Assembly: GCF_014204415.1 (NCBI RefSeq)
Contig: NZ_JACHLE010000003.1
Location: 297,834-361,833, forward strand
Source: Chryseobacterium defluvii
Lineage (GTDB): Bacteria > Bacteroidota > Bacteroidia > Flavobacteriales > Weeksellaceae
Length of the DNA stretch: 64,000 bases
Direction: 5' to 3'
The notes under the pieces were generated by a model, which made no database searches, was not told the DNA's origin, and was given only the letters and a program-made list of their open reading frames with translations. Each line of letters starts with the position of its first letter. Within the stretch, counting starts at the first letter, position 1. Below, one piece after another: positions 44,553 through 54,517 of this stretch. The translations under genes and the position numbers were made by a program.

Positions 44553-45891
44553 TTAAAGCTTCTTTTCCAATTGTTCTATTCTTTGTATAAGTCGCTCAAT
44601 TTGCACCTGTTGCTCCTGAACGGCTTTGGTTAGCACTGAAATAACGGGAATGGGATCTAAAGTCTGTGACTGCATTTCTCCCGTACCTGAAACAGCATCT
44701 TTTTCCCCGTTTACAGCATCTGTAATAACTGTTTTCAGCTCATGTGCTATGAAACCTTCATGTATTTTTCCATCCGATTTGAATATACTGCCCGGAATAT
44801 CTTTGTATTCATAAGTAACCGCCCGCAGCTGCATGATTCGGTCTATTGCGTTTGCGGTAACGGGTTTTATATTTTTTTTCAGACGATAATCACTCGTATA
44901 AGAAAAATTACCTAAAAAACGTTCCATCAATATAAACACCTGCATGAACCCCATCCCAGGAAATGTTAAAACTATTTCCCGTAAAAAAACCATTGGTACC
45001 ATGTCTTACACTCCAGCCCTCTGCTGCAGCCTGACCTCGTACACTAATATTGGCAGCCGCAGTGAATTTTTGGCTGGTGCCTACCCCTACTCTGCCATCT
45101 GAGTGAATATAAAGAGGTAAAGCGTTAATATCTGTGGATACATTATTTATAGTAACTGCCAATGCATTTAAGCCGCTGCTTAATGCCGTTTTTGCTATTC
45201 GGAAGCTGCTTCCTCCTCCTTCATACCCTCCGTTAAAATCGATATACCCTCCCACATGTCCTGCAAAAGGTGTAACCCTGTTCAATTGTATATGCCCCTG
45301 GCCTAATCTTGCCCAGGATCCATCCTGGGGATTTGTAAGGTATATCCCACCCACAGGTCCGAATCCACCAGGCGTGCCATAAAGATGAAGTAAATCCTGA
45401 GGGTTTATCTCATTAATACCTACATTGTCATTTTCGCTTATGGAGAATTGTCTCCCGTCCGCAGCACCCGTGGATTTATTGGAGTAAAAAATTCGGAATG
45501 TGGGAGAAATACCCGGCCAGCTAAACTGATCTATACTCCAGTTTTTTGTAGAACCAACAGGGGAGCCCATTATATCTATTTGCCCTCCTTCTCTCTCCGT
45601 ATTCTGCGGATTTAATTTCATATAACCCGGAAAACTGCCGTTTGCAGCTCCTACCGTAAGGGAAGCGTCAGGATTAGGTATTCCTACTCCTACATTTCCA
45701 TTGTCTAAAACAGTTACCATTTCTCTGGATGGAGAGGAACCATTATTAATTTTTAAAGCTTTGGTTGAGCCATCCACTCCTTTTGAAAAGATATCCAGGG
45801 TAGCTTGAGGATTTGAATTCTGAATGCCAACTTGAGAAAATGCGTGACAGCTTAGAAAAATTGACATTGTCAATAAAGTATTTTTCATCAT
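44553..45891 (-). pseudogene. VGI-type surface protein with S74 chaperone domain, frameshifted
   Basis: The first part (45891 to 44908) is a 327-aa secreted protein (MMKNTLLTMSIFLSCHAFSQ signal, VGIQNSNPQATLDI). It stops at YIDGTFFR just after a run of six T (plus strand A6 at 44914-44919). Removing one T would continue the frame as GTFLGNFSYTSDYRLKKNIK into the second part. That second part is an intramolecular-chaperone (peptidase S74) domain with SDYRLKKNIKP, YEYKDIPG and a coiled-coil end (QVQIERLIQRIEQLEKKL). It may be a decayed gene, a slippery phase-variable site or a sequencing error. Confidence 0.8.
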
Positions 45892-46403
45892 GAGTTAATA
45901 AATTTAAATGGCAAACTACAGGTAATTCATGACCAGGAACCAAGCAAAACACTCCCGGAATTATTAATTTCAGGAATATTATGTGCTATTTTAATAGTCG
46001 GAGAAATATCAAATATCCTGTTTAAAAATGCAGGCGCATTTCAATTGATTTTTAGTAAAGAAGATCTCTTCGTGTTTTATTGGATTCAATGTAAAAGATT
46101 GAATGTTATTCATAATTCTTTTTAGTTGTTTTTATTACATTTAAATAACCGATGATGAAAAACCTAAAGGCCAGGAACTTAAAAATCGCAAAAATATTCC
46201 TGCCATAACTTTACCCGCTTTGACAGAGAAACTCTGCAGAATGAAGATGAAATAAATGATAAAAAATGGATGTGCCATGCCGTTTTGGCTACCCGTTTTA
46301 TGTGAATTACAGTATCAATGATCAGTAGACGATATGCCTGATGTGAATTGTTCTATAGGTCCGGATGCAGATCCTTTAATCTTGTATCCGTTAATTTTCG
46401 GGC

Positions 46404-46431
46404 ATAAAAAAAGCCCTCTTAAAAGAGAGCT
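46404..46431 (-). terminator. Terminator downstream of the tRNA-Leu fragment
   Basis: On the minus strand AGCTCTCTT and AAGAGGGCT form a 9-bp stem (with one G-T pair) with a TT loop, followed by seven T. It would have ended the transcript of the tRNA gene whose 3' end lies 20 bp upstream. Confidence 0.8.
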
Positions 46432-46450
46432 AATGTGCTGATTGTCAGCC

Positions 46451-46504
46451 AGTACCACAGGAGGGACTTGAACCCGCACGCCAAAAGAGGCACAGGATTT
46501 TAAG
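46451..46504 (-). other. 3' fragment of a tRNA-Leu(UAA) gene, likely attachment site
   Basis: On the minus strand the sequence ends with a variable arm (CCTCTTTTGGCG), a T-arm (GTGCGGGTTCAAGTCCC) and an acceptor strand (CTGTGGTAC). It begins with CTTAAAATCCTGT, which fits a UAA anticodon loop and the 3' side of its stem. The 5' half of a tRNA is missing: upstream bases do not pair into a D-arm or acceptor. An integrase gene starts 440 bp away. Tyrosine recombinases of integrating elements often cross over in the tRNA anticodon or T-arm. The remaining part of 45892-46943 has no credible gene. Confidence 0.65.
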
Positions 46505-46943
46505 CCCTATTAGAATTGGTTCTAAAAAGTGTAAAATGGCTTATTTTAGGGCGTTTATGGCGATTTTTATTTTCATTATAAACTAAGATAAGCCGTAAGA
46601 AATCGCCATTTGTTGTACCCATGTTGTACCCAAGCTTTTTGAACTAGCTAAAATATGGGCGGCTTCTGTCCCAAATTTTGCCCTATTTTTTTATTCGTTT
46701 TGACAGATTTATTTATCTTTTCTCCTAATTCTTTTCTTGATTTTTCTTCAGGATTAACTTGCGTGTGTCACATTTCCTGTGTAATTTGGCTTTATAATAA
46801 AGCTGTGGCCGCCTGCGTATTTGCTCATAATACCAGCCACCTTCTTTATTCATTTTTAAAGTTTTTTATTCTGAATCTGATTAATCATTCCTGATGATTA
46901 ATGACTTCGAATTGATTATGTATAACCTAAATAATTTCTATTT

Positions 46944-48170
46944 ATGTCTACCATCAGCGCCATACTCCGAAAGAAAGCGAACAGGCAGGGACAATATCCC
47001 GTTTATCTTCGCATCACCAAAAACAGAAAATCTACTTTTATCAATCTTGAACATTATATTGATAAAAAGGATTGGGACGAAAAAACCAAACGGGTCAAAA
47101 AAAGTCATCCAAATTCTGTCCGCCTCAATAATCTCATCTCCAAAAGAATCACAGAAGCAGGTAAAGAGGTCATTGATTTGGAAGCCAATGCTGGAGAAAA
47201 TGAGAGAAGCAATGCTTCTGATGTGAAAGCGATTCGGAAGAAAATTATCAATGCGGATCACGATTTCTTTTTAATTGCTGAGGATTATCTTGCTAATCTC
47301 AAAAAGCTGGAAAAGTACACTCAGCTTTCTGCTGAAAAACCAAGGGTGGGTTGTTTTAAAGATTTTCTCAACACCGATAAATTTGCTGTTGAAAACATAA
47401 CAGTTCAGCTTCTTAAATCTTTTCAGGCTTATCTTCAGGTGGAAAAGAAAATCTCACAAAGAACCATTGTTAACCACTTAGTTGTTATCCGAACTATTTA
47501 TAATAAAGCGATTAAGGAAGGATTGGTAAACGGAAAAAATTACCCTTTCGGGAAAGATAAAATTCAGATTAAGTTTCCATAAACTCAAAAAATAGGTCTT
47601 TCGGAGGAAGAAGTTGTTCGTATTGAAAATTTGGATTTGGAATTTGGTTCTAAGGAATGGCATTCACGGAATGTTTGGCTGTTCAGCTTTTATTTTGCGG
47701 GAATCAGGGTCGCGGATGTTTTGAAAACAAAATGGAGTGATATTAAGGATGGTAGACTCCACTACCGAATGAATAAAAATCAGAAGCTGGTTTCTCTGAA
47801 AATTCCCGAAAAGGTTTTGGGGATTATTGAATTTTACAGGAAAGATAAAATTCTGAATAACGGTTTTGTTTTTCCTGAACTGGCTTTGGTGGATGAGAAG
47901 GATAAAAAGGCGGTATTGGACGCTACTCGTTGTGCGAATAAGAATCTGAATAAGTATTTGGGTAGGATTGCCGAAAAAGCAGAAATTGAAAAACCTTTGA
48001 CAATGCACATCTCAAGGCATACTTTTGGAAATATTTCCGGTGATAAGATTTCTATTCAGATGCTTCAGAAGCTTTACCGCCACTCCTCTATTACAACTAC
48101 AGTTAACTATCAATCCAACTTTATGCACAAAGATGTGGATGATGCGTTGGAGAATGTGATTGGGTTTTGA
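46944..48170 (+). pseudogene. Tyrosine recombinase (integrase) with in-frame stop
   Basis: The gene would encode 408 codons. Residues 1-212 hold the N-terminal arm-binding and SAM-like domains (MSTISAILRKKANRQGQYPV). The TAA at 47580-47582 stands in the same frame between IQIKFP and TQKIGLSEEEVVRIE. The catalytic domain follows: Arg in FAGIRVADVLKTKWSDI, HISRHTFGN (His-x-x-Arg), HSSITTTVNYQ with the Tyr. GAA to TAA would explain the stop. It lies beside a tRNA-Leu fragment, so it is the integrase of an element using that site. It is probably inactive. Confidence 0.85.
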
Positions 48171-48197
48171 TTTTGTATTTTTGCCTGATTTTCAGTT

Positions 48198-49456
48198 ATG
48201 GCAAAATACAATTCCTATCATTCTCAAGTCAAGATTTGTTATTCATTAGGACTGGAAGAGCAACTGCTTCCCCAAACATTTACCAAAGATATTCCACGAT
48301 CTACTTATTTTCAGTGGAGACAAACACCTTCGGGCAAATATCTTGGAAGTGAATTTGCTCATAAGATTGATGGCGATTTGGAAAATATCAAACTTATTCT
48401 CGATGAAAAACTTCGGTTACTCACTTCTGCATATTTTTCGTTTTGCAGACTGTATATTGTTCTTATGGATTTCATTGGCAAAAAGAAAATGAAAGTTTTT
48501 ATCAAGCAAAATCGTGACTTGGTCGTTCATTTTATGGAGAAACTTCCTGATTTTGTAGACAAATCTCTATTCTATAAATTCTTTTTCCTCAATGCTATTT
48601 CTTATGGACAAATGAAAGCCTTTTATCAAGCGCGGTTGCAAGAATTCTCCGATTGGGATTTGTTTTCGGCGAAAGCCAAATCAGGTTTCTTACAAAGAAT
48701 TGTTGGAACTTAAAAGAATGTTACTCAAGAAAAGATATCGTTCATGGTCAAGTTCTGCAGTTTGGGCGAAAGCCGTGAGGTTGGGTAAAGTGTCGATGTC
48801 GAGAACTACATGGTCATTATGCCAGAATGCTCAATCTGAATGTTACACGAAAAATTTACAAAGCAAAAAGAAAAGAGGTTTCCGTAAGAGCAGACCGTCC
48901 CAATGAAATCTGGCATATGGATGTTTCGCAATATATCACGGCTGATAATGTAAACTTCTATATTTATACGGTGGTGGATAATTTTTCCAGAAAGATTCTT
49001 GCCTATGATTATTCTAAGAAATTATCCGCAGCTATCAGGGTACAAAGCTTGAGAAGGGCTGTGGAGGAACAGCTTGGGGAGAGCTTGAATGAAAATAACG
49101 ATCAGGAAAAAATGAATGAAGAAACTCCATCACTGGATTTAATTGTGGATGGTGGTTCTGAAAATAATAATAAGACTGTTCATGATTTTATTAAAAATGC
49201 TCATATCGATATTGATAAGAAAATAGCCCTGAAAGATGTTACTTATTCTAATAATATGGTGGAAAATCCATATAAAACAATGAAGAGCAAATATTTTCGG
49301 GGTAAAGAAATTTTTGAGAATACTTTTCCGGAGGAACTTCATAATTTTGTGCTGGATTTTAATTTTGAACGACCTCATTATGCCCACAAACTTTATACTC
49401 CTGATGAAGTTCATCTCAATCCTGAAATCAAAGGAACAAGACCCGGATCTTGCTGA
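48198..49456 (+). pseudogene. Transposase of a DDE (rve-type) insertion sequence, two frameshifts
   Basis: Three overlapping frames carry one transposase. Frame 1 (48198-48713) is an N-terminal part (MAKYNSYHSQVKICYSLGLE). Frame 2 (about 48690-48815) has YKELLELKRMLLKKRYRSW. Frame 3 (about 48815-49456) has the rve catalytic core: Asp in EIWHMDVSQY, Asp in LIVDGGSENN, Glu in NNMVENPYKT. The first junction could be a natural overlap as in IS3-type elements. The second, near 48815 (ARMLNLNVTRK), looks like a 1-2 bp deletion. The IS family and ends were not determined. Confidence 0.75.
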
Positions 49457-49496
49457 AGCCAGAGAAAAAAGACTCGAAGCTAACAGGAATTACTGA

Positions 49497-49912
49497 TGTA
49501 AAGCTTTTAAGACGATAGCGTAATTGATAATTAATAAATTGTATTTGTCGAATAATTTATGGATGTTTTCGACTTTTATATTTATTCTTTATTTTTTCGC
49601 ATAATAAAACCGTCTCCTTAGATTCCACCGACTGAAAGAAGATGATCTTAAATTTCTTTTCTTATTCTACCTATTTTTCTTCATTTTGTAAAAATATCAT
49701 TTCACAAATATTTTGTTCGAATATCCGAACACGTTGATTTAAAAACACTTATGTTTTCATGCCAAAGGATAAAATTTACTTTATTTGAAAATAAAAATCC
49801 TGTCCATTATATCTGTTGCAAAGGTTAACAAAAAACCACACTCAAAAAGCATGGTTTAATTTTTTATCCCTTTTGACAAATTTTCGAACCAAAATCAGGG
49901 AGGATTAATATT
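49497..49912. other. Gene-free stretch between the IS remnant and the toxin cassettes
   Basis: These 416 AT-rich bases contain no ORF I would call. A weak inverted repeat AAACCA...TGGTTT (about 49833-49858) with T-rich 3' sequence may be a weak terminator. Confidence 0.35.
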
Positions 49913-50080
49913 CGGTGAGGATTGGGGGCATCTAATATCTTTTCATTGATATCGTGCCATAAAAACTCTAAATTTATTCCTTCAAATTCCATAATTTTTA
50001 TTTTTTTATATTATTAATCTACATAATGTACATAGTCTACCAAATTTTTAATGTCATCTAAACGATTCTAAATTCGCCAG
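49913..50080 (-). pseudogene. Remnant of a third toxin-tail/immunity cassette
   Basis: 49914-49991 matches the first 26 codons of the two immunity-like genes (minus strand MEFEGINLEFLWHDINEKIL, DAPNPH) and then diverges. 50024-50076 matches the last 17 codons of the toxin tail (ending LVDYVHYAD-like) with small changes. The spacer between is like those of the two intact cassettes. It is a decayed third unit. A nine-C run (50096-50104) sits where the terminator hairpin should be. Confidence 0.75.
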
Positions 50081-50119
50081 ATAAAAATAACAATACCCCC
50101 CCCCGAAGGTGGTTAAAAA

Positions 50120-50662
50120 CTAATATTTATACTTATAAATCTGATCATTGATTTTTAGCTTAAAACTTTTTGGAGTAAGCTCTATACTATCAATTGGACT
50201 ATCGTTTACCTTAAAGATGGTTTTGCTTCCCTGTAAAGATTTTGTAAATACTTTTCCTTTCAGCGTCTTCTCTACCATGCCTGTAAAATTATGAGACCCA
50301 GTAAACTCAAAAAGTATCTCAGTGTATATTTCCAAGCCATTTTGATCTTTTTTGGTTCTTATGAATTTTTCTATATCAGTTCTTGCAAGATGATCTCTAA
50401 GCTGAATTACCTGATTGTCCTTGTATATTGCTTTACCCGCCGATTCTATATCTTTGGAAAGCGTAAACATAACTCTTGGTGAATCATTTTTATAGGCTAT
50501 AATTAATAATTGCAATACCTTTTCTAGTGGTCCAGAATCGTTGAATTTCCCATATTTAACCATATCACTTCTCCATTTTTCATCAAACGGATTAGGGGCA
50601 TCTAATATCTTTTCATTGATATCGTGCCATAAAAAACCTAAGTTTATTCCTTCAAATTCCAT
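50120..50662 (-). CDS. Putative immunity protein, cassette 2
   Basis: This 180-aa protein is about 75% identical by eye to the one at 51005-51535, with the same start (MEFEGINLGFLWHDIN) and end (KSFKLKINDQIYKYKY). The middle differs (residues 30-110). It lies just downstream of a toxin-tail fragment on the same strand, the usual place of an immunity gene in polymorphic toxin loci. There is no signal or membrane segment. No named family is recognised. Confidence 0.7.
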   Translation of the reverse strand: MEFEGINLGFLWHDINEKILDAPNPFDEKWRSDMVKYGKFNDSGPLEKVLQLLIIAYKNDSPRVMFTLSKDIESAGKAIYKDNQVIQLRDHLARTDIEKFIRTKKDQNGLEIYTEILFEFTGSHNFTGMVEKTLKGKVFTKSLQGSKTIFKVNDSPIDSIELTPKSFKLKINDQIYKYKY

Positions 50663-50683
50663 AATTCTTATTTTTTTATGTTA

Positions 50684-50955
50684 TTAATCTGCATAATGTA
50701 CATAGTCTACCAAATTTTTAATATCATCCCAAACGATTCTAAAGACATAAGCGTCTATAAAATCTGTTGCATTTGGAAAAGATGCTTTTGCAAAATCTTC
50801 TTCATTTTTAATTTTTTCGATTAATTCTTTACTCAATTTGTCTGAGATAGCTTTGTTTTTCATGCTATATACTGTTCCTTCAGGCGTTACGGCACGTATT
50901 TCATTAAGCCATGTTCCAATAAACATTTTTATATCTGCCAAACTTAGACCTGATC
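50684..50955 (-). pseudogene. Displaced toxin C-terminal tail, cassette 2
   Basis: About 90 codons match the last part of the toxin at 51557-54154 (SGLSLADIKMFIG, EIRAVTPEGTVYSMKNK, DAYVFRIVWDDIK, LVDYVHYAD), with changes in the middle (SDKLSKELIEKIKNEEDF). There is no proper ATG at the beginning; homology starts abruptly at GATCAGGTCTAAG. The HNHP part is missing. It is a silent cassette of the kind that can recombine into a polymorphic toxin gene. Confidence 0.7.
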
Positions 50956-50975
50956 GGTCTTGATAAAGATACTTA

Positions 50976-50999
50976 TTAAAAAACCACCCGAAGGTGGTT
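50976..50999 (-). terminator. Terminator of the toxin-immunity operon
   Basis: On the minus strand AACCACC-TTCG-GGTGGTT, a perfect 7-bp stem with a stable UUCG loop, is followed by TTTTTTAA. It begins 6 bp after the immunity stop at 51005. A damaged copy with nine consecutive C stands after cassette 2 (about 50096-50115). Confidence 0.85.
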
Positions 51000-51004
51000 A
51001 ATAA

Positions 51005-51535
51005 TTAATACTTATACTTGTAAATCTGATCATTGATTTTTAGCTTAAAACTTTTGGGAGTAAGCTCTATACTGTCAATTGGGCTGTCGTTTACTTTAAA
51101 TATGGTTTTGCTTCCCTCTAAAGATTTTGTAAATACTTTACCCTTCAGCGTCTTCTCTACCATATTGGTGAAATTATGAGTACCCGTAAATTCAAAAAAT
51201 CTCTCTACATATATTTCTAAACCATTTTGATCTTTTTTAGTTTCTGTAATTTTTTCTATATCTGTTCTTATGAGATGTTCTTTCAACTGGACGGTTTTAT
51301 TGTCTTTATAAATGGCATCTCCATTTTTACCAATATAGAAGAAATCTCTTGGTGAATCATCTTTATAAGCAATAATCAATAATTGCAATACTTTTTCTAT
51401 AGGGCCTGTTTTATTAAAATGTCTGTATTTAATCTTATCATCTCTCCATTTTTCGTCAAACGGATTGGGGGCATCCAATATTTTATCATTGATATCGTGC
51501 CATAAAAAGCCTAAATTTATTCCTTCAAATTCCAT
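51005..51535 (-). CDS. Putative immunity protein, cassette 1
   Basis: This 176-aa protein has no recognised family. It begins 21 bp after the toxin stop and has its own terminator, so it is likely co-expressed with the toxin. It is the partner of the full-length gene; the copy at 50120-50662 accompanies the displaced tail. The differences from that copy lie in residues 30-110, where an immunity protein might contact a variable toxin part. Confidence 0.7.
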   Translation of the reverse strand: MEFEGINLGFLWHDINDKILDAPNPFDEKWRDDKIKYRHFNKTGPIEKVLQLLIIAYKDDSPRDFFYIGKNGDAIYKDNKTVQLKEHLIRTDIEKITETKKDQNGLEIYVERFFEFTGTHNFTNMVEKTLKGKVFTKSLEGSKTIFKVNDSPIDSIELTPKSFKLKINDQIYKYKY

Positions 51536-51556
51536 AATTCTTATTTTTTTATGTTA

Positions 51557-54154
51557 TTAATCTGCATAATGTACATAGTCTACCAAGTCTTTAATATCAT
51601 CCCAGATAATTCTGAATACATAAGCATCTATATATTGTGAGGCATTAGGAAAAGTGGCTTCTGCAAATTTTTCTTGATCTTCTATTTTTTCCAATAAATC
51701 GGAAACTTTTTTTTCTGAAATTCCCTTGTTTTTCATGCTATATACAGTTCCTTCAGGCGTTACAGCACGTATTTCATTAAGCCGTGTTCCAATAAACATT
51801 TTTATATCTGCCAAACTTAGACCTGATCCGCTTGGGTGATTATGGGTGATAGTAGAACTTACAAATTTTTCATCAGAGATATGTCTCCAGCTGATCTGGC
51901 TTTTCGCTTTTTGTGTTACATCCTTTATTTCTATTTTTTTAGCATTGTTTACCAGCATTCCGGTTTCATAATCATATCTCTGAATTTTTGATTCATAATT
52001 TTTGATTTTTGATGAAACATTATCCAAGCTTTTAGAGGCTTTCTTTGCAAATCTTGCACTGTAATCTCCTGCTTCTTCTGCCACTTTTCGCAGCTCTTCT
52101 AACAGCTCATCAATCTGCTTGGCTTCATCCGCATTTTTAGCGGTCTTTCTTAAGTCATCTTCATGTTCCAGAATTTCTTTGGCACTTTTCCTTAATCCAT
52201 TATGGACAGCGACAGTAAGTTCACCAGATAAAGATAGTAATTCCAGCCAAAACAGGTATTCGGATATTGATTTACCCCATTCTGTATCCCTTACACCCGT
52301 AAGCTTGAGCAATGCATTGACTGTGCCGCTGGTAATTTCTACCACAGCAGCAGTTGCCACTACGGCTTTTCTGGCCGCTACTACAGTCCTTCCGGCTTCA
52401 CTTACAAAACGGAGCTTGCCAGCTTTGGCTGCAAATTTCGCCAGATACCTGAACTTTGCGATATTTCCTACTCCTGAAAGGGTAGTTACTACATCCAGTG
52501 CATATTCACCTGCTGTAATCACATTGCTCCAGAATTGCTTATCACGGTTGGCTTTCAGCATAAAGGCGGGGACAATAGAGTCCAGCTTCATGCTTGTTTC
52601 CTGATTTTGAATGTCCTTCAGGTAAACAGGATGGAAAGGATGATACCAAAACAGATTGACTATTTCTTCATCAACCTGGTAGACCGTCCCGGTTTTAGCT
52701 TCTACTTTGTCGACTTTCTGAGTTTTACCCGTTTCATACTCTGTTTTCAGCAGCCTCCCTTTTTGGGAATGGGTTTCAAAAGACATACTTACATTACTGA
52801 AGTAAAAACCTAAAGTTTTTCCGGATTTATAAGGCAGGAATAAAGGTCCGTCTGTTGTTGCAAATTCGGGATTTTTTTCTGTATCTGGGTAAATAAATCT
52901 TGATTTTTTCCATGCCTGGGCGATCAATTTTGCAAACTCTAAGAAGTTATCACCATTGATCCTGTCATAGATATATTCAAACTTGGTGATATTTTGATCA
53001 CCATCTTTTATTCTTTCCAGAAGCCAGTTCATGAGCTTTACTTCCAGTCCTTCTTTTTGAAGAATAACCCTGATGAGCTTCACAAAAATGTTTTCTTCCG
53101 CCAGATCTGTTTTGTTGGTCAGGCTGTCCCTGCTTATTGCCATTTCCAGCAGCATCCAAAAGAAATCATCGCTAAACATTACCGCGACGGACTCCGGTAG
53201 ATAAAATAAGGTTTTCATCGCATCATAATAGGCAAACGTACTCTTGTTTTTAAGATTGTCTTCTATGGTATGAATGATCTGCTTCATGAACTGATCCCGG
53301 AAATAATCTCTGAGGACATTTTCATTTTCTCCTTTTTCTAAAGAAAACCCTTCTTTAAACAGTGTTTGGTCTAAAAAGGTAAGCAGACCTCCTATACCCT
53401 TAAACTTCAGCACAAGTGCACACTGATCATCCGGCAGGAAAAACTTGGGACGATAGTCTTTTTCATAATACAGGTATTTAAGAATAAAATTCCCTAAACC
53501 ATACTCCACCTGCATAAAAGGAATCAGGTTGATCTTTCCTTCCTTTTCCGATTTCAAAACCTGTACTTTCTTTTCAGGATTATTCCATAGGTAGGATTCA
53601 TCTTCAAACAATACTTTCACAATTTTTCCGAAAGTGGTCACATGATCTTCATAATCATAGGTATAGGTATCACTTCCTATATCTATCAGATATTTTCCCT
53701 TAGGATCATAATATATCTGATCCGGGAAAATAAATACTTCCTTTAGTGTTTCGGCAACAATTACTACTATATTCTTCTCCGTATCATAGATATAGGAATA
53801 CTTTGCAAACTCTATTGGGAGCTCAATAAGCCATTCTTCATTTAAAATTACGATACTTTCATCCAGCAGATTTTGATACTTGCCATAAGCTGTTTTCACA
53901 AAATACTTTCTTTCGGTACCTGTTTTCAGTAAGTAGATGCTTTCAGCATTGTGATATTCCAGTATACCAATAATTCGTTTATACTTAGTGAAATCTGTTT
54001 CAAAGCTATTTTTATTTACATGATAGCTTTCATTGTCTTCCAAGGAATTGAAAAGAACGTCTGTTGGTGATAGCGCATTTTTTTCAGCTTCTTCAGACCT
54101 TCGATGCAGCCTGAGAAATTCTACTATATTTTCAAAATCACTCATTTTCTTCAT
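51557..54154 (-). CDS. Polymorphic-toxin-like protein with JAB/MPN-type C-terminus
   Basis: This 865-aa protein has no signal peptide. Its N-terminal 480 residues are unrecognised. A hydrophobic Ala/Val-rich part (about 560-640, AARKAVVATAAVVEITSGTV) resembles a pre-toxin translocation segment, then a coiled coil (about 665-740) follows. The tail has THNHPSGSGLSLADIKMF, close to the RadC/JAB HxHPSG metal-binding motif (one residue shorter than in RadC). Cassettes of its last 90 codons are repeated downstream. This modular layout fits polymorphic toxins; the activity is not proven. The start at 54154 overlaps the upstream gene by 17 bp (ATG at 54145 also possible). Confidence 0.7.
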   Translation of the reverse strand: MKKMSDFENIVEFLRLHRRSEEAEKNALSPTDVLFNSLEDNESYHVNKNSFETDFTKYKRIIGILEYHNAESIYLLKTGTERKYFVKTAYGKYQNLLDESIVILNEEWLIELPIEFAKYSYIYDTEKNIVVIVAETLKEVFIFPDQIYYDPKGKYLIDIGSDTYTYDYEDHVTTFGKIVKVLFEDESYLWNNPEKKVQVLKSEKEGKINLIPFMQVEYGLGNFILKYLYYEKDYRPKFFLPDDQCALVLKFKGIGGLLTFLDQTLFKEGFSLEKGENENVLRDYFRDQFMKQIIHTIEDNLKNKSTFAYYDAMKTLFYLPESVAVMFSDDFFWMLLEMAISRDSLTNKTDLAEENIFVKLIRVILQKEGLEVKLMNWLLERIKDGDQNITKFEYIYDRINGDNFLEFAKLIAQAWKKSRFIYPDTEKNPEFATTDGPLFLPYKSGKTLGFYFSNVSMSFETHSQKGRLLKTEYETGKTQKVDKVEAKTGTVYQVDEEIVNLFWYHPFHPVYLKDIQNQETSMKLDSIVPAFMLKANRDKQFWSNVITAGEYALDVVTTLSGVGNIAKFRYLAKFAAKAGKLRFVSEAGRTVVAARKAVVATAAVVEITSGTVNALLKLTGVRDTEWGKSISEYLFWLELLSLSGELTVAVHNGLRKSAKEILEHEDDLRKTAKNADEAKQIDELLEELRKVAEEAGDYSARFAKKASKSLDNVSSKIKNYESKIQRYDYETGMLVNNAKKIEIKDVTQKAKSQISWRHISDEKFVSSTITHNHPSGSGLSLADIKMFIGTRLNEIRAVTPEGTVYSMKNKGISEKKVSDLLEKIEDQEKFAEATFPNASQYIDAYVFRIIWDDIKDLVDYVHYAD

Positions 54155-54500
54155 TTTTAGTCATTAAACATTCTAGTTCATTGATAGGATAGAGTTCTTT
54201 GGTCTTAATATGCCTATAAAGTTCTTTGGTTCGTGCTTCATCCAATACCAAAAGATCCAGGTGGTAATTATCATCTACCAAAATTCCTGCATTTTTTAAT
54301 TTGCATTTCGCCTGCACCAATACATCCCAATCTTTTCCTTCCAGCTCCTTCCAGTATTCCAAAGGAAGCCTTCCTCTGCTCCCGAAGAGAATAATCTTTT
54401 CTACTGCAGTAATCTCACTAATCTTATCTTTCAGACGCGTGAGGATATAAGGCAGCACTTGATCGTGCTGCCAGATAGCCTCGGTTTTTACCCGACTCAT
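54138..54500 (-). CDS. Small nucleotidyltransferase-fold protein
   Basis: This 120-aa protein has the minimal nucleotidyltransferase motif: ILFGSRGRLPLEYW (GS), KDWDVLVQ (D-x-D) and HLDLLVLD (third Asp). These are typical of MNT-type proteins, which in some systems AMPylate a partner toxin. The gene lies between the 1351-aa gene (17 bp upstream) and the toxin-like gene (overlap), so the three form one operon. Its target here is unknown. Confidence 0.8.
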   Translation of the reverse strand: MSRVKTEAIWQHDQVLPYILTRLKDKISEITAVEKIILFGSRGRLPLEYWKELEGKDWDVLVQAKCKLKNAGILVDDNYHLDLLVLDEARTKELYRHIKTKELYPINELECLMTKNEENE

Positions 54501-54517
54501 GGTTACTTAATTAAGAA

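Noticed and set aside
39982..45891. Prophage tail-fibre region
   Set aside because: Both proteins have Sec signals and VGIN-type starts as in flavobacterial surface proteins, and there are no other phage structural genes.
46451..46504. Complete tRNA-Leu gene
   Set aside because: The D-arm, acceptor 5' strand and the 5' side of the anticodon stem are missing; only the 3' part can be read.
46655..46894. 79-codon plus-strand ORF before the integrase
   Set aside because: It has no family features and overlaps the presumed attachment region; the integrase start is well supported on its own.
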